Shown here piece after piece: positions 1 to 12,545 of a stretch of DNA of 64,000 nucleotides; the stretch's first letter is position 1, and each line of letters begins with the position of its first letter. The DNA lies in contig JAENRP010000115.1 in NCBI GenBank assembly GCA_024741835.1, positions 54,651-118,650 of the forward strand, written 5' to 3'. Source of the stretch: Diplocarpon mali. Taxonomy: Eukaryota > Ascomycota > Leotiomycetes > Helotiales > Drepanopezizaceae. The position numbers and the translations under genes were made by a program. The notes beneath the pieces are model-generated. The model worked only from the letters and a program-made list of their open reading frames with translations, ran no database searches and was not told where the DNA came from.

Positions 1-180
1 ATGTAATTGAGAAGAAAAGATGAAGAAGAAAAGAGAGTCTTTAGTAGAGCTCCTTTAGAATAAGTATAAGTACTTTACTAGTATACATATGATCTAGCTA
101 CCTTGCTACCTTAGCGGGCACTTGACTTTGTGCACTTGACTAATACGTAATATAACTATATATGTAATGCGGCTGTAATA
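1..180 (-). repeat. Gypsy-1 3' LTR (partial)
   Basis: Matches the inner and right part of the LTR at 13,465-13,719 and the solo LTR at 55,393-55,653: the shared GAAAAGATGAAGAAGAAAAG stretch, the CACCTGACTT..GTGCACCTGAC region and the terminal GCGGCCGTAACA (here GCGGCTGTAATA). Differences are nearly all C/T or G/A transitions. The outer end lies left of the window. Confidence 0.85.
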
Positions 181-201
181 CTACCTCCCCCCTTTAAAAA
201 A
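181..201 (-). promoter_or_regulatory. Polypurine tract of Gypsy-1
   Basis: Read on the minus strand this is AAAGGGGGGAGGTAG directly abutting the 3' LTR, the expected primer site for plus-strand DNA synthesis. The same tract abuts the Gypsy-3 LTR at 17,111, so the two families share this end structure. Confidence 0.8.
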
Positions 202-630
202 CTGCGCCCGCGCAGTTGTATCTATAGGCGTATTGTCCTCTAGGTCCTTATAATCGTTAACTCTATTGTTATATAACCTAAGTTAGCTTAATAGCACCCT
301 TAGTAGCCTCTTAGCTTAAGGGTTTTTTAGATGGAAGTTTTAAATAGTATACGGTGCTGTTATAGCATTAGAGTACAGGTACTATTTGAGGTCTTTATTA
401 GCTCCTTTCCATTTAATCTAATATTTGAGCTTCTTAGCTTAAATATAAGATTTAATTATTTCTTCTATCTCCTATTTCTCTTATTCTAGCAATACTTTAA
501 TTAGAGCTAGAGGTTCCTGAGCTTAGCTTAGCAAAGGGTTAGGAATATATTTTCGCAGTGAGTAGGAGTGGAATATAAGGTAGATCGAATAGAGTGAATT
601 AGGCAATTGTAGCTTTTAGCTTTCTCTTAA
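202..630 (-). other. Gypsy-1 3' untranslated part, left of the Gypsy-2 insertion
   Basis: AT-rich retroelement sequence with no readable protein domain. It ends at the target site CTTAA (626-630). The other copy of the target site, CTTAG, is at 8,667-8,671, where Gypsy-1 resumes. Confidence 0.6.
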
Positions 631-911
631 TATCACGGCACGGTTGTACCATGGTCGCAATAGGAGTATAAGAACTATTAAAGCACCTATAACTGATATA
701 GTAGATGCGACGTCTTATAATCATACCTTTCTTTTAGCAGGTAGAATATAAGTAGTTAGTAGAAATCGACCTTTCTAAGTCTTAGGCTAAGGAGGCATAT
801 TAAAGGAGAGGTTTCCTACTTTATATATACTCCTTAGCTTTGAATTCTATACAATTTAGCAGCCTTAATCTTAGTAACTTTATCAACTTATGCTTTACTT
901 CTACTATTATA
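631..911 (+). repeat. Gypsy-2 5' LTR
   Basis: 281 bp, aligned end to end with 8,386-8,666. The shared core includes AGGAGTATAAGAACTAT and ACTCCTTAGCTTTGAATTCT. Mismatches are almost all transitions. Confidence 0.92.
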
Positions 912-1329
912 TAATTCAAAGCTCACACCCCCTCCGGCCTTATAAGGCGATATAATATACCTAGCAAAGGACTAGTACCCCCTTAGAGACCCTTCTTCCG
1001 ACTGACTCCTATAATACGCAAAAGCAACCTAAAGAACAGCCTCGACGTTCGGTCCCTTCCTGAACTCAAGAATCGAAAGAAGAGCTAATAGACTCAGCTA
1101 GAATAACTATTAATAGTTAGTAGCTCTCGGCTGACTCTAAAAAGAAATTGTAAAATCTATAAGTTAAGGCATTTCCTGACCACAGCCCTTAATAGGACAA
1201 AAACGTTATATAAGGACCTCTTACTCTAAGAGAATCAACCCTAAGATAATAATGCTAGTACCTCTTAAGTCGAGCAACCTCTCAATTAGAGAGGATACTC
1301 CTTAAAACCCTGCGGACAATAAATCTCTG

Positions 1330-2850
1330 ATACCGGCCGACTCTACTAGCAAGCCTCGACTAGCCCTCTCTTTAAAACAAACCTTATACAATATAAAAGA
1401 TATATCAACCTCTTTTAAACAAGAAGCCTTAATCCAACCTATCTCTTATACTAACGTAAAGGCTAAGAGAGACGACTTCTTTATATTACTAAGGTTCCGA
1501 ACCAAGGCAGGCAAGAGATCTACCACGTATAAGGATCGACTAGCAGTAAAGGAACGCTTAATAAAATACTACTACTAATATATCAAATAATAAGATTCGG
1601 TAGTTTAAAGTTTTTATAATTACATTTAAAGAATAAAGGAAGCGACTATACCTATAATTGCGCAGCTGTAAGAAGAGCTTAGAACAACCTAGGAGACTAG
1701 CGCGTACTAGAAGAACTTAGCAGAAGAATAATAATGTACGAACTTAGTTAGCCAGCCGGCTACCCTTATTCTATAAAGCCGACCTCTCCTTGAAAATCCT
1801 TATAAAGATCCTCCTACCGCCTAGCTTAAATAGCCTATCGAAAGGGAACCCTACTCTAATACCCTTAACTTTAGAGGATAGAGTCGAACCTTTAAACCTA
1901 ATCGCTGGGTCCGCTTAGCAAAGATCAAGGATCCAAACCCCTTCTTAAGTAAAGGAGATATTAAGGTTAAGGACTAGATCTTTAATATATAGCAGAAGAT
2001 AAAAGTTAATTATATAGAGTTCCCTAACGAATCGGTCGCCTTAGTATATACTACTAGTTTAATAATAAGAGACGCCTAAAGCTTAATCTGAGATCAGCTT
2101 ATAAAAGGATCTATCGGACAAATCGAGACGGCTGCGCAGCTATTCCGAATCCTATAAAGGGCCTATAGAGTTAGCAAAGAAATAAAGCGATAGATAGCTA
2201 AAGACAATTAGATAAAGCTTAAATAAGGAAATACCCCCTTTATAGCCTTTTAAGCCAACTTCTGCAGACTAGCTTTTAAGCTAGGGAAGTCGACTAGCAA
2301 CCAATATAAGGCGCTTTAGGATAAGGTAAAAGTGTCCCTTTTAAAGCAACTCTCCGACCGAAAGTTCGACTACCCTAAAGATTTGGCCGAATGGTTTATA
2401 AACAAGGAGAACCGACAACTCTGCCTCTTACTATAACGCTCTAACTGAAACGAGTATTAGGCTAAAACTCCCAACTAGCCCTCTTCCACCTTATAATAAA
2501 TAGGACCCGTACGCTACAAACGAGCCCTAAGTCGTCTTTAAAAGGAATTGAGCACTACCCCTAGACCTTTAGTATCTAGAGATAATAAACGCGCCCCTTA
2601 CGACCGAACCCTAAAGACCGACGACACTTACTATAAGTATAGATAAAAAGGGCACTACAGCCGAGACTGCCTTAAATAATATAAGATTATACTAGTAGAG
2701 AAAGGCCGCGACGAACTAGAGAATAACGCTAAGACAATAGATGATATAAAGGAATTAGGAAACGAATCGCTCTAGGATTTCAAGTGTTACTCCTAGAGCG
2801 CAATTAACACTAGGAATCGGTCGACCTATCTAGGCTAATCGGAGGCTAGC
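1330..2850 (+). pseudogene. Gypsy-2 gag remnant
   Basis: Degraded capsid/nucleocapsid region. The clearest mark is a zinc knuckle at about 2,627-2,680, read as YYKYR-stop-KGHYSRDC. It fits C-x2-C-x4-H-x4-C with both first Cys changed to Tyr by a G-to-A change. Upstream sequence is Lys/Glu/Gln-rich with many TAA/TAG at presumed Gln positions. The start codon could not be fixed. It lies directly before the protease frame, as usual for Gypsy elements. Confidence 0.7.
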
Positions 2851-5800
2851 AATTTATAACCTAGTACCAACTCTATTAAAAAGGGCGCCATACCGACCTA
2901 ATAGCCCTAATAGACTATAAGGCTAACGCCTTAGGAATTATCAATTATAAGATACTCCTCTCCTTAACTATATAGCTAAAGTTACCGACTTACTACCTTA
3001 AGAGACCGATCCCCTTGCAAGGATTTAATAGATAACCTAGCGAGGCTATTTGATAGGTTATATAAATAAATATTACAATTAACAAATACAATTTTAAAGA
3101 ATAGTTCTTCTTAGCCGCCGACTTAAGCTTATATAATATGATCTTAGGTCGCAAGTGGCTAGCCGAATAAGATATAATCGTCGACTATAAGAGAAAGAAG
3201 CTATATTAACCTAACATTTATTAATTAGATCAATAGGACGCCGACCGGAGAGACTAGCGATAGCTTAATAAGACTAGCATCCTTAGACTACTAAAAGCTC
3301 TTAAAGACCCCCTGACTAAGTCTAAGGATATGCTAATATAAGACTTCGATACTCGCTTAGCTAACTATAAATAATAAAGAGAGGAACTTAATATTAATAC
3401 CCTCTAACCGATAAGTATAAATATATTAATAATCTTAGGACCAGCCTTTAAAGTTAGCTTCTATTAGACTAATACTAAGATTAGGTCGGTTACGCTTACA
3501 GAACTAGATCACCTCTTTAAAAAAAGAGATAAGAGAACCCCTTATATCCAAACTCGATACGAAGCTATCATTCGCCTACCAAACTTAGAAATAGACTAGA
3601 CTCCGATTTATATAATAAAAAAGGAAGAACCTAACGCGCTTAGTAAGCATAACGCTCTAAGACCTTAAGAGGCCTACGAGTTATACGCCAAGTTACCACC
3701 CTTCCTTTATAACCTAATCATATACTTCTTTAAAAGCGCCGCGAATACGCTACCCTTATCGCAGCTAATCAATTATAAGATCGAGTTCAAAGGACTACTA
3801 CCGATAATAAAAACCGCCTACTTATATAAAATAAGCAAGCCCGAACTTAAGAAAATAAGAGAATACCTTATAAACAATTTGAAGAAAGGATTTATATAAC
3901 CGTCTAACGCTGCCTTCTTATCGCCTATCCTATTTATAAAGAAACCCAAAGGCAGCCTACGGTTTTATATTAACTACTAAGAGTTAAATAGACTTATTAA
4001 AAAAGACCAGTACCTCCTCCTTCTAATTATAAAAACCCTCAACCGACTTAGGAATATAACGCTCTTTATAAAGCTTAACGTCTACCACGCGTTCTATTGC
4101 ATCCTAATAGACCCTGACTCTATAATATAAGCAGCCTTTAAGATAAGATACAGCTCCTTCAAACCGGTAGTACTCCCCTTTAGACTATATAATAGCCTAG
4201 CTACCTTCTAGCAGTATATTAATACTATCCTAATAGAATACTTAAACGACTTTTGCTCTATATATATTAATAATATCTTAATCTTTTCGAAAACTAAGGA
4301 AGAATACTAATAATACATTAGATAGGTCTTAGAAAGACTACGCAAAGCTGGCCTATAGGTCGATATTAAAAAGTGCAAATTCAAAGTCACTAGCACCAGA
4401 TTCTTAGGGTTTATTATTACTAATTAAGGAGTATAAGTCGACCCTACTAAGGTTAAGGTCATTAAAGAATAGACCCTCTTATTAATAAAGAAATAAGTAT
4501 AGTCATTCTTAAGATTCTGCAACTTCTACTAAAGATTCATTAAAGCCTATAGTCGAATTGCGCGCCCCCTTAACTAGCTAACGATAAAGGAGACTAGTCT
4601 AACGTTCGTCCTAACTAAGGAATAATAAGACGCGTTTAAACAATTAAAAAAGCAGCTACTAAATGCGCCTACCTTACTATACTTTAAAAACCACCGACTA
4701 ATAAGGATCGAAACCGACTGCTCAGACCTAGCAGCAGCCGGAGTACTTAGCTAAAAAGACAAGGATGATAAATAATAGCACCTTATCGCCTTCTTCTCTA
4801 AAGGATTGCAGAATACGGAATCATACTATAAAATCTATAATAAAGAGATGCTAGTAGTCATACTAGCTTTAAAAGAATAGGACGCAGAGTTACAAAGTAT
4901 ATCAAGCTTCTTAGTAATTACCGATCATAAGGCTTTAAAGTACTTTAAAACTAAAAAACTCTTTAATAAATGATAAATCCGATAGATAGACGTACTCTTG
5001 AGATATAATTACCAGATTACCTATCGCCTTAGAAAGGAGAATATAATAGCTGACATACTATTATAGAAAAACGAACTCACGCCTATTTAAAAAGCCGTAA
5101 GAGAAGCTGAGAGAACCTAATAGCTTCTTAACCTAGCTAGTATTATTTAGGATCGTCTTATAATAGCTTTAGTCGACCCTACGACCCTTAAGGAACGCTC
5201 CTCTATTAATAACTTCCAAATAATAGAAGAAGTCCTTAATACTAACCGAACCTATAAGTCGCTGCAACTAAAGTAAGAGAAAGCTATTAGAAAAGAGACT
5301 CCTTAGACCTTATTAAAGGACGGACTACTCTTATACAACAAAAGGCTAATAGTTCTTAAAGAACTGGACAATCTCCGCACCTACCTATTCTACCAAATTT
5401 ATAATAGCATATCAATAGCTTACCCTAGTAGAACCAAGACTATATAATTCCTTTAATACTACTACTAGTAGCCTATATACCACTATAACGCAAAGAGGTA
5501 TATCGCTAACTATCACAACTACTGATATTTATATAAACCTTAAGATAAGACGCCAAGACTCCTTAAACTACTGCCTATCCTCTTGCGTATATAAGACGAC
5601 CTATCTATAGACTTCTATACTCTTAGATTAACTAGCAATAGCTATAACACTATATTTATTATAATTAACCGACTCTTTAAGCGGTATATCTGCCTACTAA
5701 TAATAAAAAAGGCTACTGCGCAGACCGCCGCCTCCCTATTTTACCAATATATCTAAAGGTTTAAAGGGAGCCCTCTTACTATTACTAGCGACTAAGGACC

Positions 5801-6780
5801 TCAGTTTATCTCCGACTTTATAAACGAGTTATTAATACTAGCGCGGGTTAAGCTCTAGCTATCGACCTCCGAATACGCTTAGACGGACGGATAGACTGAG
5901 ATTATTAACTAAATAATTAATATACGACTACGCCCCTTTATCAACTACTTTTAAGACGATTAGGCCGACTTACTCCCTGCTATAGATGCTGCCAGCACTG
6001 CTTATCCGAACGAGTCAACTGGCCTCTCTCCTTCTATAGTCGATTACAATTACAAACCCCGCTTGGATTTTAACTAGACCGCCTATACTACTAAGCACTC
6101 AAACCCTTAGGAGAAGCTAAATAAGGAAGAAGCGCAAGCATAGGCTAGAAGAATCGATGAAGCAGTCCAGTTTGCCTAAGAATCTATATTAGCAGCTTAA
6201 AAGAGATAATCTAAATAAGCAAATAAAAAGCGACGCTAACCCGACTTTAACTTAGGCGACCTAGTATATATTATAAAAAGAGTTTAGAAAATAGACCGAC
6301 CCTTTAATAAGCTCGACTTCCCTATTATAGGCCCTTTTAAAATTATTAGTCTAGTCTACTACTCTTATAAGGTAGACCTATCCCTATCCTATCGAATATA
6401 TAATATCTTTTACGCTAATAGACTAAGGAAAGCCGCTAATAACCTTTTGCCTAAGTAGATCAACCCGCTAGTAGAACCTATTATTATTAATACCTATTTG
6501 GAATAGGAAGTCGACCAAATCTTAGCGTCTAATATATAGCGAAAACAACTCTATTATAAAGTCAGCTAAGTAGGATAGGATCCCGACGATTAATAGTACC
6601 CTATTAGCAACTTTAAGAATGCGGCTATACTACTTAAGAAGTTCCACTCTAACTACCCTAACGCCCTTAGGCCCCTAGTAAGATTGCAGACCTAGCTAGA
6701 AGCCGCCTCTAAAGATGAACTCAACCTAGACCACCTGTTAGATAATACCCCTGCGAACAAAGGTTATTACTAAACGCGCT
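2850..6780 (+). pseudogene. Gypsy-2 pol remnant: protease, RT, RNase H, integrase, chromodomain
   Basis: Domains in order: aspartic protease near 2,910 (ALIDYKANA, from D-S-G-A) followed by ILGRKWLAEQDIIVDY near 3,150. RT at about 3,880-4,560 has KKPKGSLRFYINY and a catalytic box YINNI near 4,265 (from YVDDI; both Asp now Asn). RNase H near 4,690-5,060 has ETDCSDLAAAGVLS and ITDHKALKYF. The integrase core near 5,600-5,960 has TSD-stop-GPQFISDFINEL. A C-terminal chromodomain at about 6,495-6,640 ends VG-stop-DPDD. Gln and Trp codons are systematically stops. Loss of catalytic Asp and the stops make it inactive. Confidence 0.9.
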
Positions 6781-7099
6781 AGTAATAACAGTAGATACCT
6801 TTATAGCGATTCAACCCTAATAAAAACTAGGAATAAAGCGCTAGACGCTAACGCACCTATTTAAAACGCATAATAAAGACCACCCTCCCTTAAACTATTC
6901 TTATAATTCACCGCCTTACTACTTGCTATTCTTTACTATTCTATTCCTTTATTCTTAATTCCACGCTAGTACTTCTGCCTAGATCTATTCCCTTATAAAT
7001 ACTTCTCCTTCCTACTACCTTTACTTTACTTTTATAAATTAATTAACTCGCTCTTCTAACCTACTGCCCTGCCGCCATATACTATATTATCAAACTGAA

Positions 7100-8345
7100 C
7101 TACTTGACTAACTATTACTATAAGCAAACTAATAAACAACCCCCTTCCCTTTAATAATAAGACCACTACGCCTACCCTTGCGCTTACCGACTCCCTTAAT
7201 ACATAAGACGATTCTATAATTAGAGTCGAAGACGCTATAGCCTTCCTAATAGAAGAGGACCTTATATAGGCTGCCCTTACCTAATAGCTAATAGACGACC
7301 AACCTATAATACTAACTAGGCTAGCTAGAAATACCTCTTCCCCCTTAGCCATAAGTGATACGAATAGCAAATCCGAGAGCGACGAAGACAACGAACCTGC
7401 GGCCTTGCCGTCACTAACGCCCCTCCTATTTACAGACGAAGATAATGAACCTACTGCCTCGCCGACCCTAACCCCCTTCCTATTCAAAAACAGCGCCACC
7501 CCTAGTAAGAAGGTCCCTTTCGACTAGCTCTGCAATAAGTCAGAGAATAAGAACAACGAAGATGACCAACCTGCGCCTATTAAGATAAAGAGGGATAGCA
7601 CGCTAATAAAGAGAAAGGACAGCGCAATAATTTAAGAGTTATAACCTAGCAAGTTAAGACTCTTAAAGAACAACCTTTAGAAATAGCTACAATAGAACAT
7701 CTTTAACTAAGGCGAGATATAGGTTAACCTAAGGCCTGCCAGATTTAGAGCCTTTAAATAGCGCATTTGGAAAACGGTTATAAAAGCTATATAGAGCGAG
7801 AAACGCCTGCCTACTAATATTAACAAAGTAGTTGCGAAGATCAAGGCCAAAGGAGGAACTTTTATATAAAGTGGCTATATAGTCTTTATTATACTATTTA
7901 AGGCAGTCGAGTTCAATCGCCTATATAACGATCTTAGCGAATAATCCTGCGAATTAAAGGCCTTGCGCACTAAAGCAAAGGAGGACGAGCTAAAGCTTAA
8001 GACATTATAAAACGAGAACAACAAGCTATAATAGTAAGTCGCCACTTATACTATCATATAGAAGAGGAAGGCCACCCTTACTAATACCGCTAGCACCCCT
8101 GCTAAACGATAGAAGTCAAACTAGATAGATTAGCTAGAATAGATATACGAAAACTAATAATAATAACGCGATCTTAAGGATCTACGCGATAGAAAGCTTA
8201 TTAGCGCATTCGATAACTTAGACAAACTAGTCAAGACCGCTATCGAGACTATCTATGCTAAAGGGGATCCGATAAACGAAAAGATAAAGGGCTTTATTAA
8301 TAGAGCCAAAAATAGGATCATATACGACTTTATCTAATAATTAGT
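7100..8345 (+). pseudogene. Extra frame downstream of pol in Gypsy-2 (coiled-coil protein, unknown role)
   Basis: Between the chromodomain and the purine tract lies about 1.2 kb that reads as protein in the sense direction with few breaks other than TAA/TAG. The N-terminal half is acidic and Ser/Thr/Pro-rich (SESDEDNEPAA and a second DEDNEPTAS). The middle is basic (KIKRDSTLIKRKDS). The C-terminal half is heptad-like (SCELKALRTKAKEDELKLK, NENNKLQQQVA if stops are read as Gln). Chromoviruses normally lack a third gene. I do not recognise a family. It could also be an untranslated region with chance coding bias. Confidence 0.45.
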
Positions 8346-8369
8346 CGAGATAAGGGCACCTTGCTTCTT

Positions 8370-8385
8370 AAGAGGGGAAGGGTAA
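8370..8385 (+). promoter_or_regulatory. Polypurine tract of Gypsy-2
   Basis: AAGAGGGGAAGGGTAA immediately 5' of the right LTR, in the sense expected for the plus-strand element. Confidence 0.8.
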
Positions 8386-8666
8386 TATCATAGCATAGTT
8401 ATACCATAGTTGCGACAGGAGTATAAGAACTATCAAAGCACCTATAACTAATATAATAGATATAACATCTTATAATCATACCTTTCCTTTAATAAGCAGA
8501 ACATAAGTAGTTAGTAGAAATCGACCTTTTTAAATCTTAGGCTAAAGAGGCATATTAAGGAAAAGGTTTCCTACTTTATATATACTCCTTAGCTTTGAAT
8601 TCTATACAATTTGGCAGCCTTGATCTTAGTGACTTTATCGACTTGTGCTTTGCTTCTGCCGTCATA
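8386..8666 (+). repeat. Gypsy-2 3' LTR
   Basis: 281 bp, same length as the 5' LTR and collinear with it. It is followed by CTTAG, the right copy of the target site. Confidence 0.92.
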
Positions 8667-8671
8667 CTTAG

Positions 8672-11100
8672 CTTTTCTAGTACTTTTACTAGGCCGTACC
8701 ACTTGTCGGAGAGCTTTCGGCTCGGCCGGTCCAGTTTCTAATTTTTAATATTAATTAGCATATTATCTCTTATAGTCTAATCAACTGGCCGGCAGTAGAG
8801 ATCTGTAAGCCGTTTCATTTTAGCTTATTATGCTTAGAGAGACGATTAAGCGAATTAGACTACTTTTTGAGCTTTAGTAGCTATACGGAGCGCCGTTTTA
8901 CAATTTACTCTCTCGTTTGCTGTCTATAGAGGTTCTAGGTTAATTAAATTTTAAGAGGAGCGAGCTTTATAGCCATTTAGCACTTGGAAAGGGGAAATTT
9001 GCCCTAGGGATTTATAAGGTAAGGTCAATTAGGCAATATCTATTAAAAGTAAGAGATAACTCTAATTGTCTTAATAGTATAAGTAGAACAGTCTGAGGTG
9101 TTATTTTAAGTACTGGTTTATAATCTTAGTTTAGCTATCGATATTAGGGTTATAAGCTATAGTTAGCTTGACCTTTGTACCTAGTATCTAATAGAGTTCT
9201 TTTTAAAAGGAAAAGACGAATTAGGCGCCTCTATCTAATAGAATCAAGTTAGGCATACTAAAATAGCGTATCTAGTGAATTAAAAATAACTCTGCAAGGC
9301 CTTTTGCGTCGATCGAATTATAGTATAGAATCGAAACTGCCTTCTTTAATAACCTATCGATAATTATAAGGGCAAAATTATAACCGAGTTCGTTAAGCGG
9401 AAGCTTTATAAAATCTATTATTAAGTATTAGTAAGCTCGTTTGGGAATTGGCAAGGGTTATAGGAAACCTGGGGTCTTATTATAATAAGCTTTCATTCTT
9501 GAATAATAATAGTTCTGGATATAAGTGCTAATGTTGCTACTAAGACTTTTCTAATAGTATTTTCTTCCTATTAGAAGCCTTGTTTTCCTAATTCTAGCGT
9601 ATATAACGTAAGGTTGCTTATGCATATAACGAATTAGGGCTATTTGCAGTTCGGGAGGTTAGGATAGTATAACGAGTCTACCTTAAAAGAAGAGTTTGCC
9701 TTAGCTGAGTTTATAATCGAGGCTATGGCTCTGCGCCTCGTCTCGGAACTTCTATAGCTTAAGGGAGGTCTTATTAGCTTAAATGACTTTGTCGATAATA
9801 TAGTAGCTTGCCATATTATACTCGACCCTGGACGTTGGGTCGGCAGGTGCCTCTATTAGCGCGATTGGTACGGTCGTTACTCGTGGGCCGGGCCCAGGAG
9901 TGGAATCGCCTTTAGTGGCGAGTACTTCTATAGAGAGCTTGTCATTGGGTAAGAGCTGCTAATGGCGTAAAGCTCGTTTCCTAGCCTCAAGAGGGGTTAG
10001 CTCCTGGTCTTAATATAAGAGTGTGTCAGCTAGCGTATTCGTTATGCTTGTTCGGTATATGATAAGGAAGTTGAAATCAGCGAAGAACTCCGCCTAGCGA
10101 GCCTACTAGGCTATTAAGTCCTTAGTTATTATAAAGTACTTAAGGGCCTTATGATCTATATATACGTATACTGTTTTCTAAGCCTTAAGTAGCTCTGCCT
10201 TATACTAGTAGAATGATCTAAAAATCGCTAAGAGCTCCTTATTATAAATAAGGTAATTCAGCTCGGTGTTATTTATCGTCTTTAAGAAGTACCCGATTGG
10301 GTGGTAGTTCTTATCTTCCTAGAGTTAGGAGAGTACGCCGGCGACTATACCGTCGGAGGCGTCGGTCTCAAGCCTTATCTGCTTCTAAGGGTAATAGTAA
10401 TATAAAATCAGGGTCGTTTAAAGCCTTAAGCGCAGAGCTTCCTAAGCTTCCTAACAAGCGTTGTTAAAATCAAAAGGAACGTTTCTTATAAGAGCTATTA
10501 AGGGTCGGCAGATACAACTATAGCCTTGAATGAACCTTCGATAGAAGTTACAGAACCCTAGGAAGCTTTGTACGCCGCGTACGTTCTCGGCGTCCATTAT
10601 AGCAGCTCGACGATCGACGTCTTGCTAGGCCATTAGGGGTTTTATTAGCCGTAAGAGATCGATTAGTACGCGTCGATTAAAGTAGGGGATGATAGGCATA
10701 TCCTTAGGCTAGGAGATGCTGTTTTTTCCCCTTCCGTAGGACTGTTTGAGGTTATAGTGCTTTAGGAACTTCCTACTGATTAAAATGTCGGTTGCTCCTA
10801 AGCTTATGATTAGGAAAGGGAAGTTTATTTGTCGCTTATCGATTATAAGTATAAGTAAGACGGCGAATCGAATGGTTTCTCCCTTAAGGCTATTGTAGTT
10901 AGTAGGAGTAATCGGTTTAGGCAGTTTAATAAACTTTACCTTAAGTCTTTAGGAGAGCTAGTATGCTAGAGATGTCTTAATAATACTGAAAATATTAGCT
11001 CTACTATTAATATAAGTAACTGTTTTAATAAATGATCTATTTCGAGCTAGTTCTATAGGAATTAAGAACTGGCGGCCGCTTATTAATAGGCGGGAATTAA
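8672..11100 (-). pseudogene. Gypsy-1 pol remnant with missing RT palm
   Basis: Read on the minus strand: protease with DSRAN (from D-S-G-A) near 11,000 and LGATDILISRKFLKHY near 10,770. After a short stretch the frame jumps to [16 protein letters not shown] (about 10,545-10,595), which belongs to the RT connection region. The palm with the YxDD box, normally several hundred bases between these two, is not there. RNase H follows (YIDHKALKYF near 10,150). Then comes a linker holding palindrome copy 9,879-9,901, and an integrase core near 9,190-9,420 (LDRGAQFVFSFQKEL). Stops are fewer than in Gypsy-2. Confidence 0.8.
9879..9901 (-). repeat. 23-bp palindrome copy 1 (Gypsy-1 RNase H-integrase linker)
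   Basis: Plus-strand arms ACTCGTGGGCC and GGCCCAGGAGT around one G. In the minus coding frame it reads T-P-G-P-G-P-R-V. Confidence 0.8.
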
Positions 11101-11249
11101 AATCTAAGTCTTTTTACAAATTGTGACCTATGCTATAGTAGGAGTCTTTGCTATAGCTTAGCAGTTTCCTAATAGTAGGTTGTTTTCTATCTTAACTTTA
11201 GCTATTATAAACTCGCCTTACTTCTTTAGCTTTAGGTAGTCTATTGTAT

Positions 11250-12545
11250 AGTGATTAAGGGCTTTATAATTATAGTAGAGACTAGATGACGGCTTTGGGC
11301 TAGTAGACCTTTCTTAGTGAGTCGCTAGCGAGGGGGAATAAGTATAAGGAGCTAAGGAGGTAGCTATAGCGGTAGGTCTTTATAACTCCCTTTTTAATAT
11401 GCTAAGGACGCGGTCCTTTAAAGGAGAGAATGCAACGGCAGAGGCAACTTATCAAGCGTTATAGGCCTCTTCTTACTTGATATTACAGGCCTTGCGGTCT
11501 GCAATAGCTAAGAACTTATTTAAAGTAGTATAATTATTATTTATTTTATACTTCTTTACTCAAAGGTCGTTCTTTAAAGCTAAGGAGACCTTTTTATAAA
11601 TGTTATCAAACTAGTAAGACTAATCGATCTTTTTAGCTATAGCAAAGGTGACGAACTTAGATCAGAACTTATTATATAATAATAAACCTATAGTTAGCTT
11701 GCTATATTTAAGCTTAATAGATTAAATGTAGTTATAGTTAAAGAACCTTTGATCTAAGATCCTAAGGATATTAATAGCGTATATGAACTTATTAGTAAAG
11801 ATAGGATCTATATATTATAAGATTAAGTTCTAAGCTTTACCTATTGTATACTTAAAGTAGGTAGTGATCTAGTCCTCTTTTAAAGTGAAGTTGCTTAAGT
11901 ACTTTTAAATAAATACCTTTATAGCTATCTTTTAAGCATTATAGGTGATTTCGCCCTAGTAATTGCTAAAATGGGTTTAAGGGTACTTGATTTAATAGAG
12001 GTCGACGGCTAAGACTAAAGGTCTAATAATTAAAAGGTAGTAGTCTAAGGGAGGTAGTAAGTCGGCGGTAAGGGACTAAGTATTCTAAAGGCTAGCACTT
12101 AAGGAAGAAGGGGCGGTAGTATTATTTTAGAGAGCAGCGGCTATAGCAGCGCTGATAAGGTTTGCAATTTCAGCCTATTAAGCAGCTAAGAAGAGAGGGG
12201 CTGATATAGTAGGAGTAGACGTCGGTTCTTCTTTAACTTTAATTGATAGAAGGAGAGTATTTCGAGAATCCACTTACGGTCTGGGCCTAAGAGTAAAATC
12301 GGTATTAAGGGAGGTTTCTTCTTAAGTGGGCTTAGGAGGGGGAATATCTTTAGGACTGGGGTTGGTAGTAAGGCCTATAGAACTGGTAGTAGTAAGGCCT
12401 GGTGGTAGAGGTGCGGTTAACCTTTCACTTCTCTTAAGTGGTATAAGATTAGAGGTTATAAGTACTAACTCTTTTTATATTATCTGGTTTAGTCTAAAGG
12501 GACCTAATGCTAAATAGTAACCTATTTAAAAGGGGGAAGATTAGT
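11250..12545 (-). pseudogene. Gypsy-1 gag remnant
   Basis: Minus-strand frame upstream of the protease, with many stops and no clear zinc knuckle. It includes the peptide DFTLRPRP-stop-VDSRNT, encoded by palindrome copy 12,272-12,294. Assigned to gag by position (between the 5' leader and protease) rather than by a recognised domain. Confidence 0.5.
12272..12294 (-). repeat. 23-bp palindrome copy 2 (Gypsy-1 gag)
   Basis: Arms ACTTACGGTCT and GGCCTAAGAGT around G. Minus-strand reading T-L-R-P-R-P-stop-V, the same register as in Copia-C. Confidence 0.75.

Larger units (their letters stand above)
631..8666 (+). mobile_element. Gypsy-2: complete but RIP-killed chromodomain Ty3/Gypsy element (8,036 bp)
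   Basis: Bounded by two 281-bp LTRs (631-911 and 8,386-8,666). Its ends read TATCACGGCA..TGCCGTCATA, mutated forms of a TG..CA inverted terminus. The 5-bp target-site duplication is CTTAA (626-630) and CTTAG (8,667-8,671), differing by one G-to-A change as RIP would produce. Inside, in order on the plus strand: Gag with zinc knuckle, protease, RT, RNase H, integrase, chromodomain, and an extra coiled-coil frame before the purine tract. It interrupts Gypsy-1 in the opposite orientation. Every coding domain carries stops, so the copy cannot be active. Confidence 0.92.
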
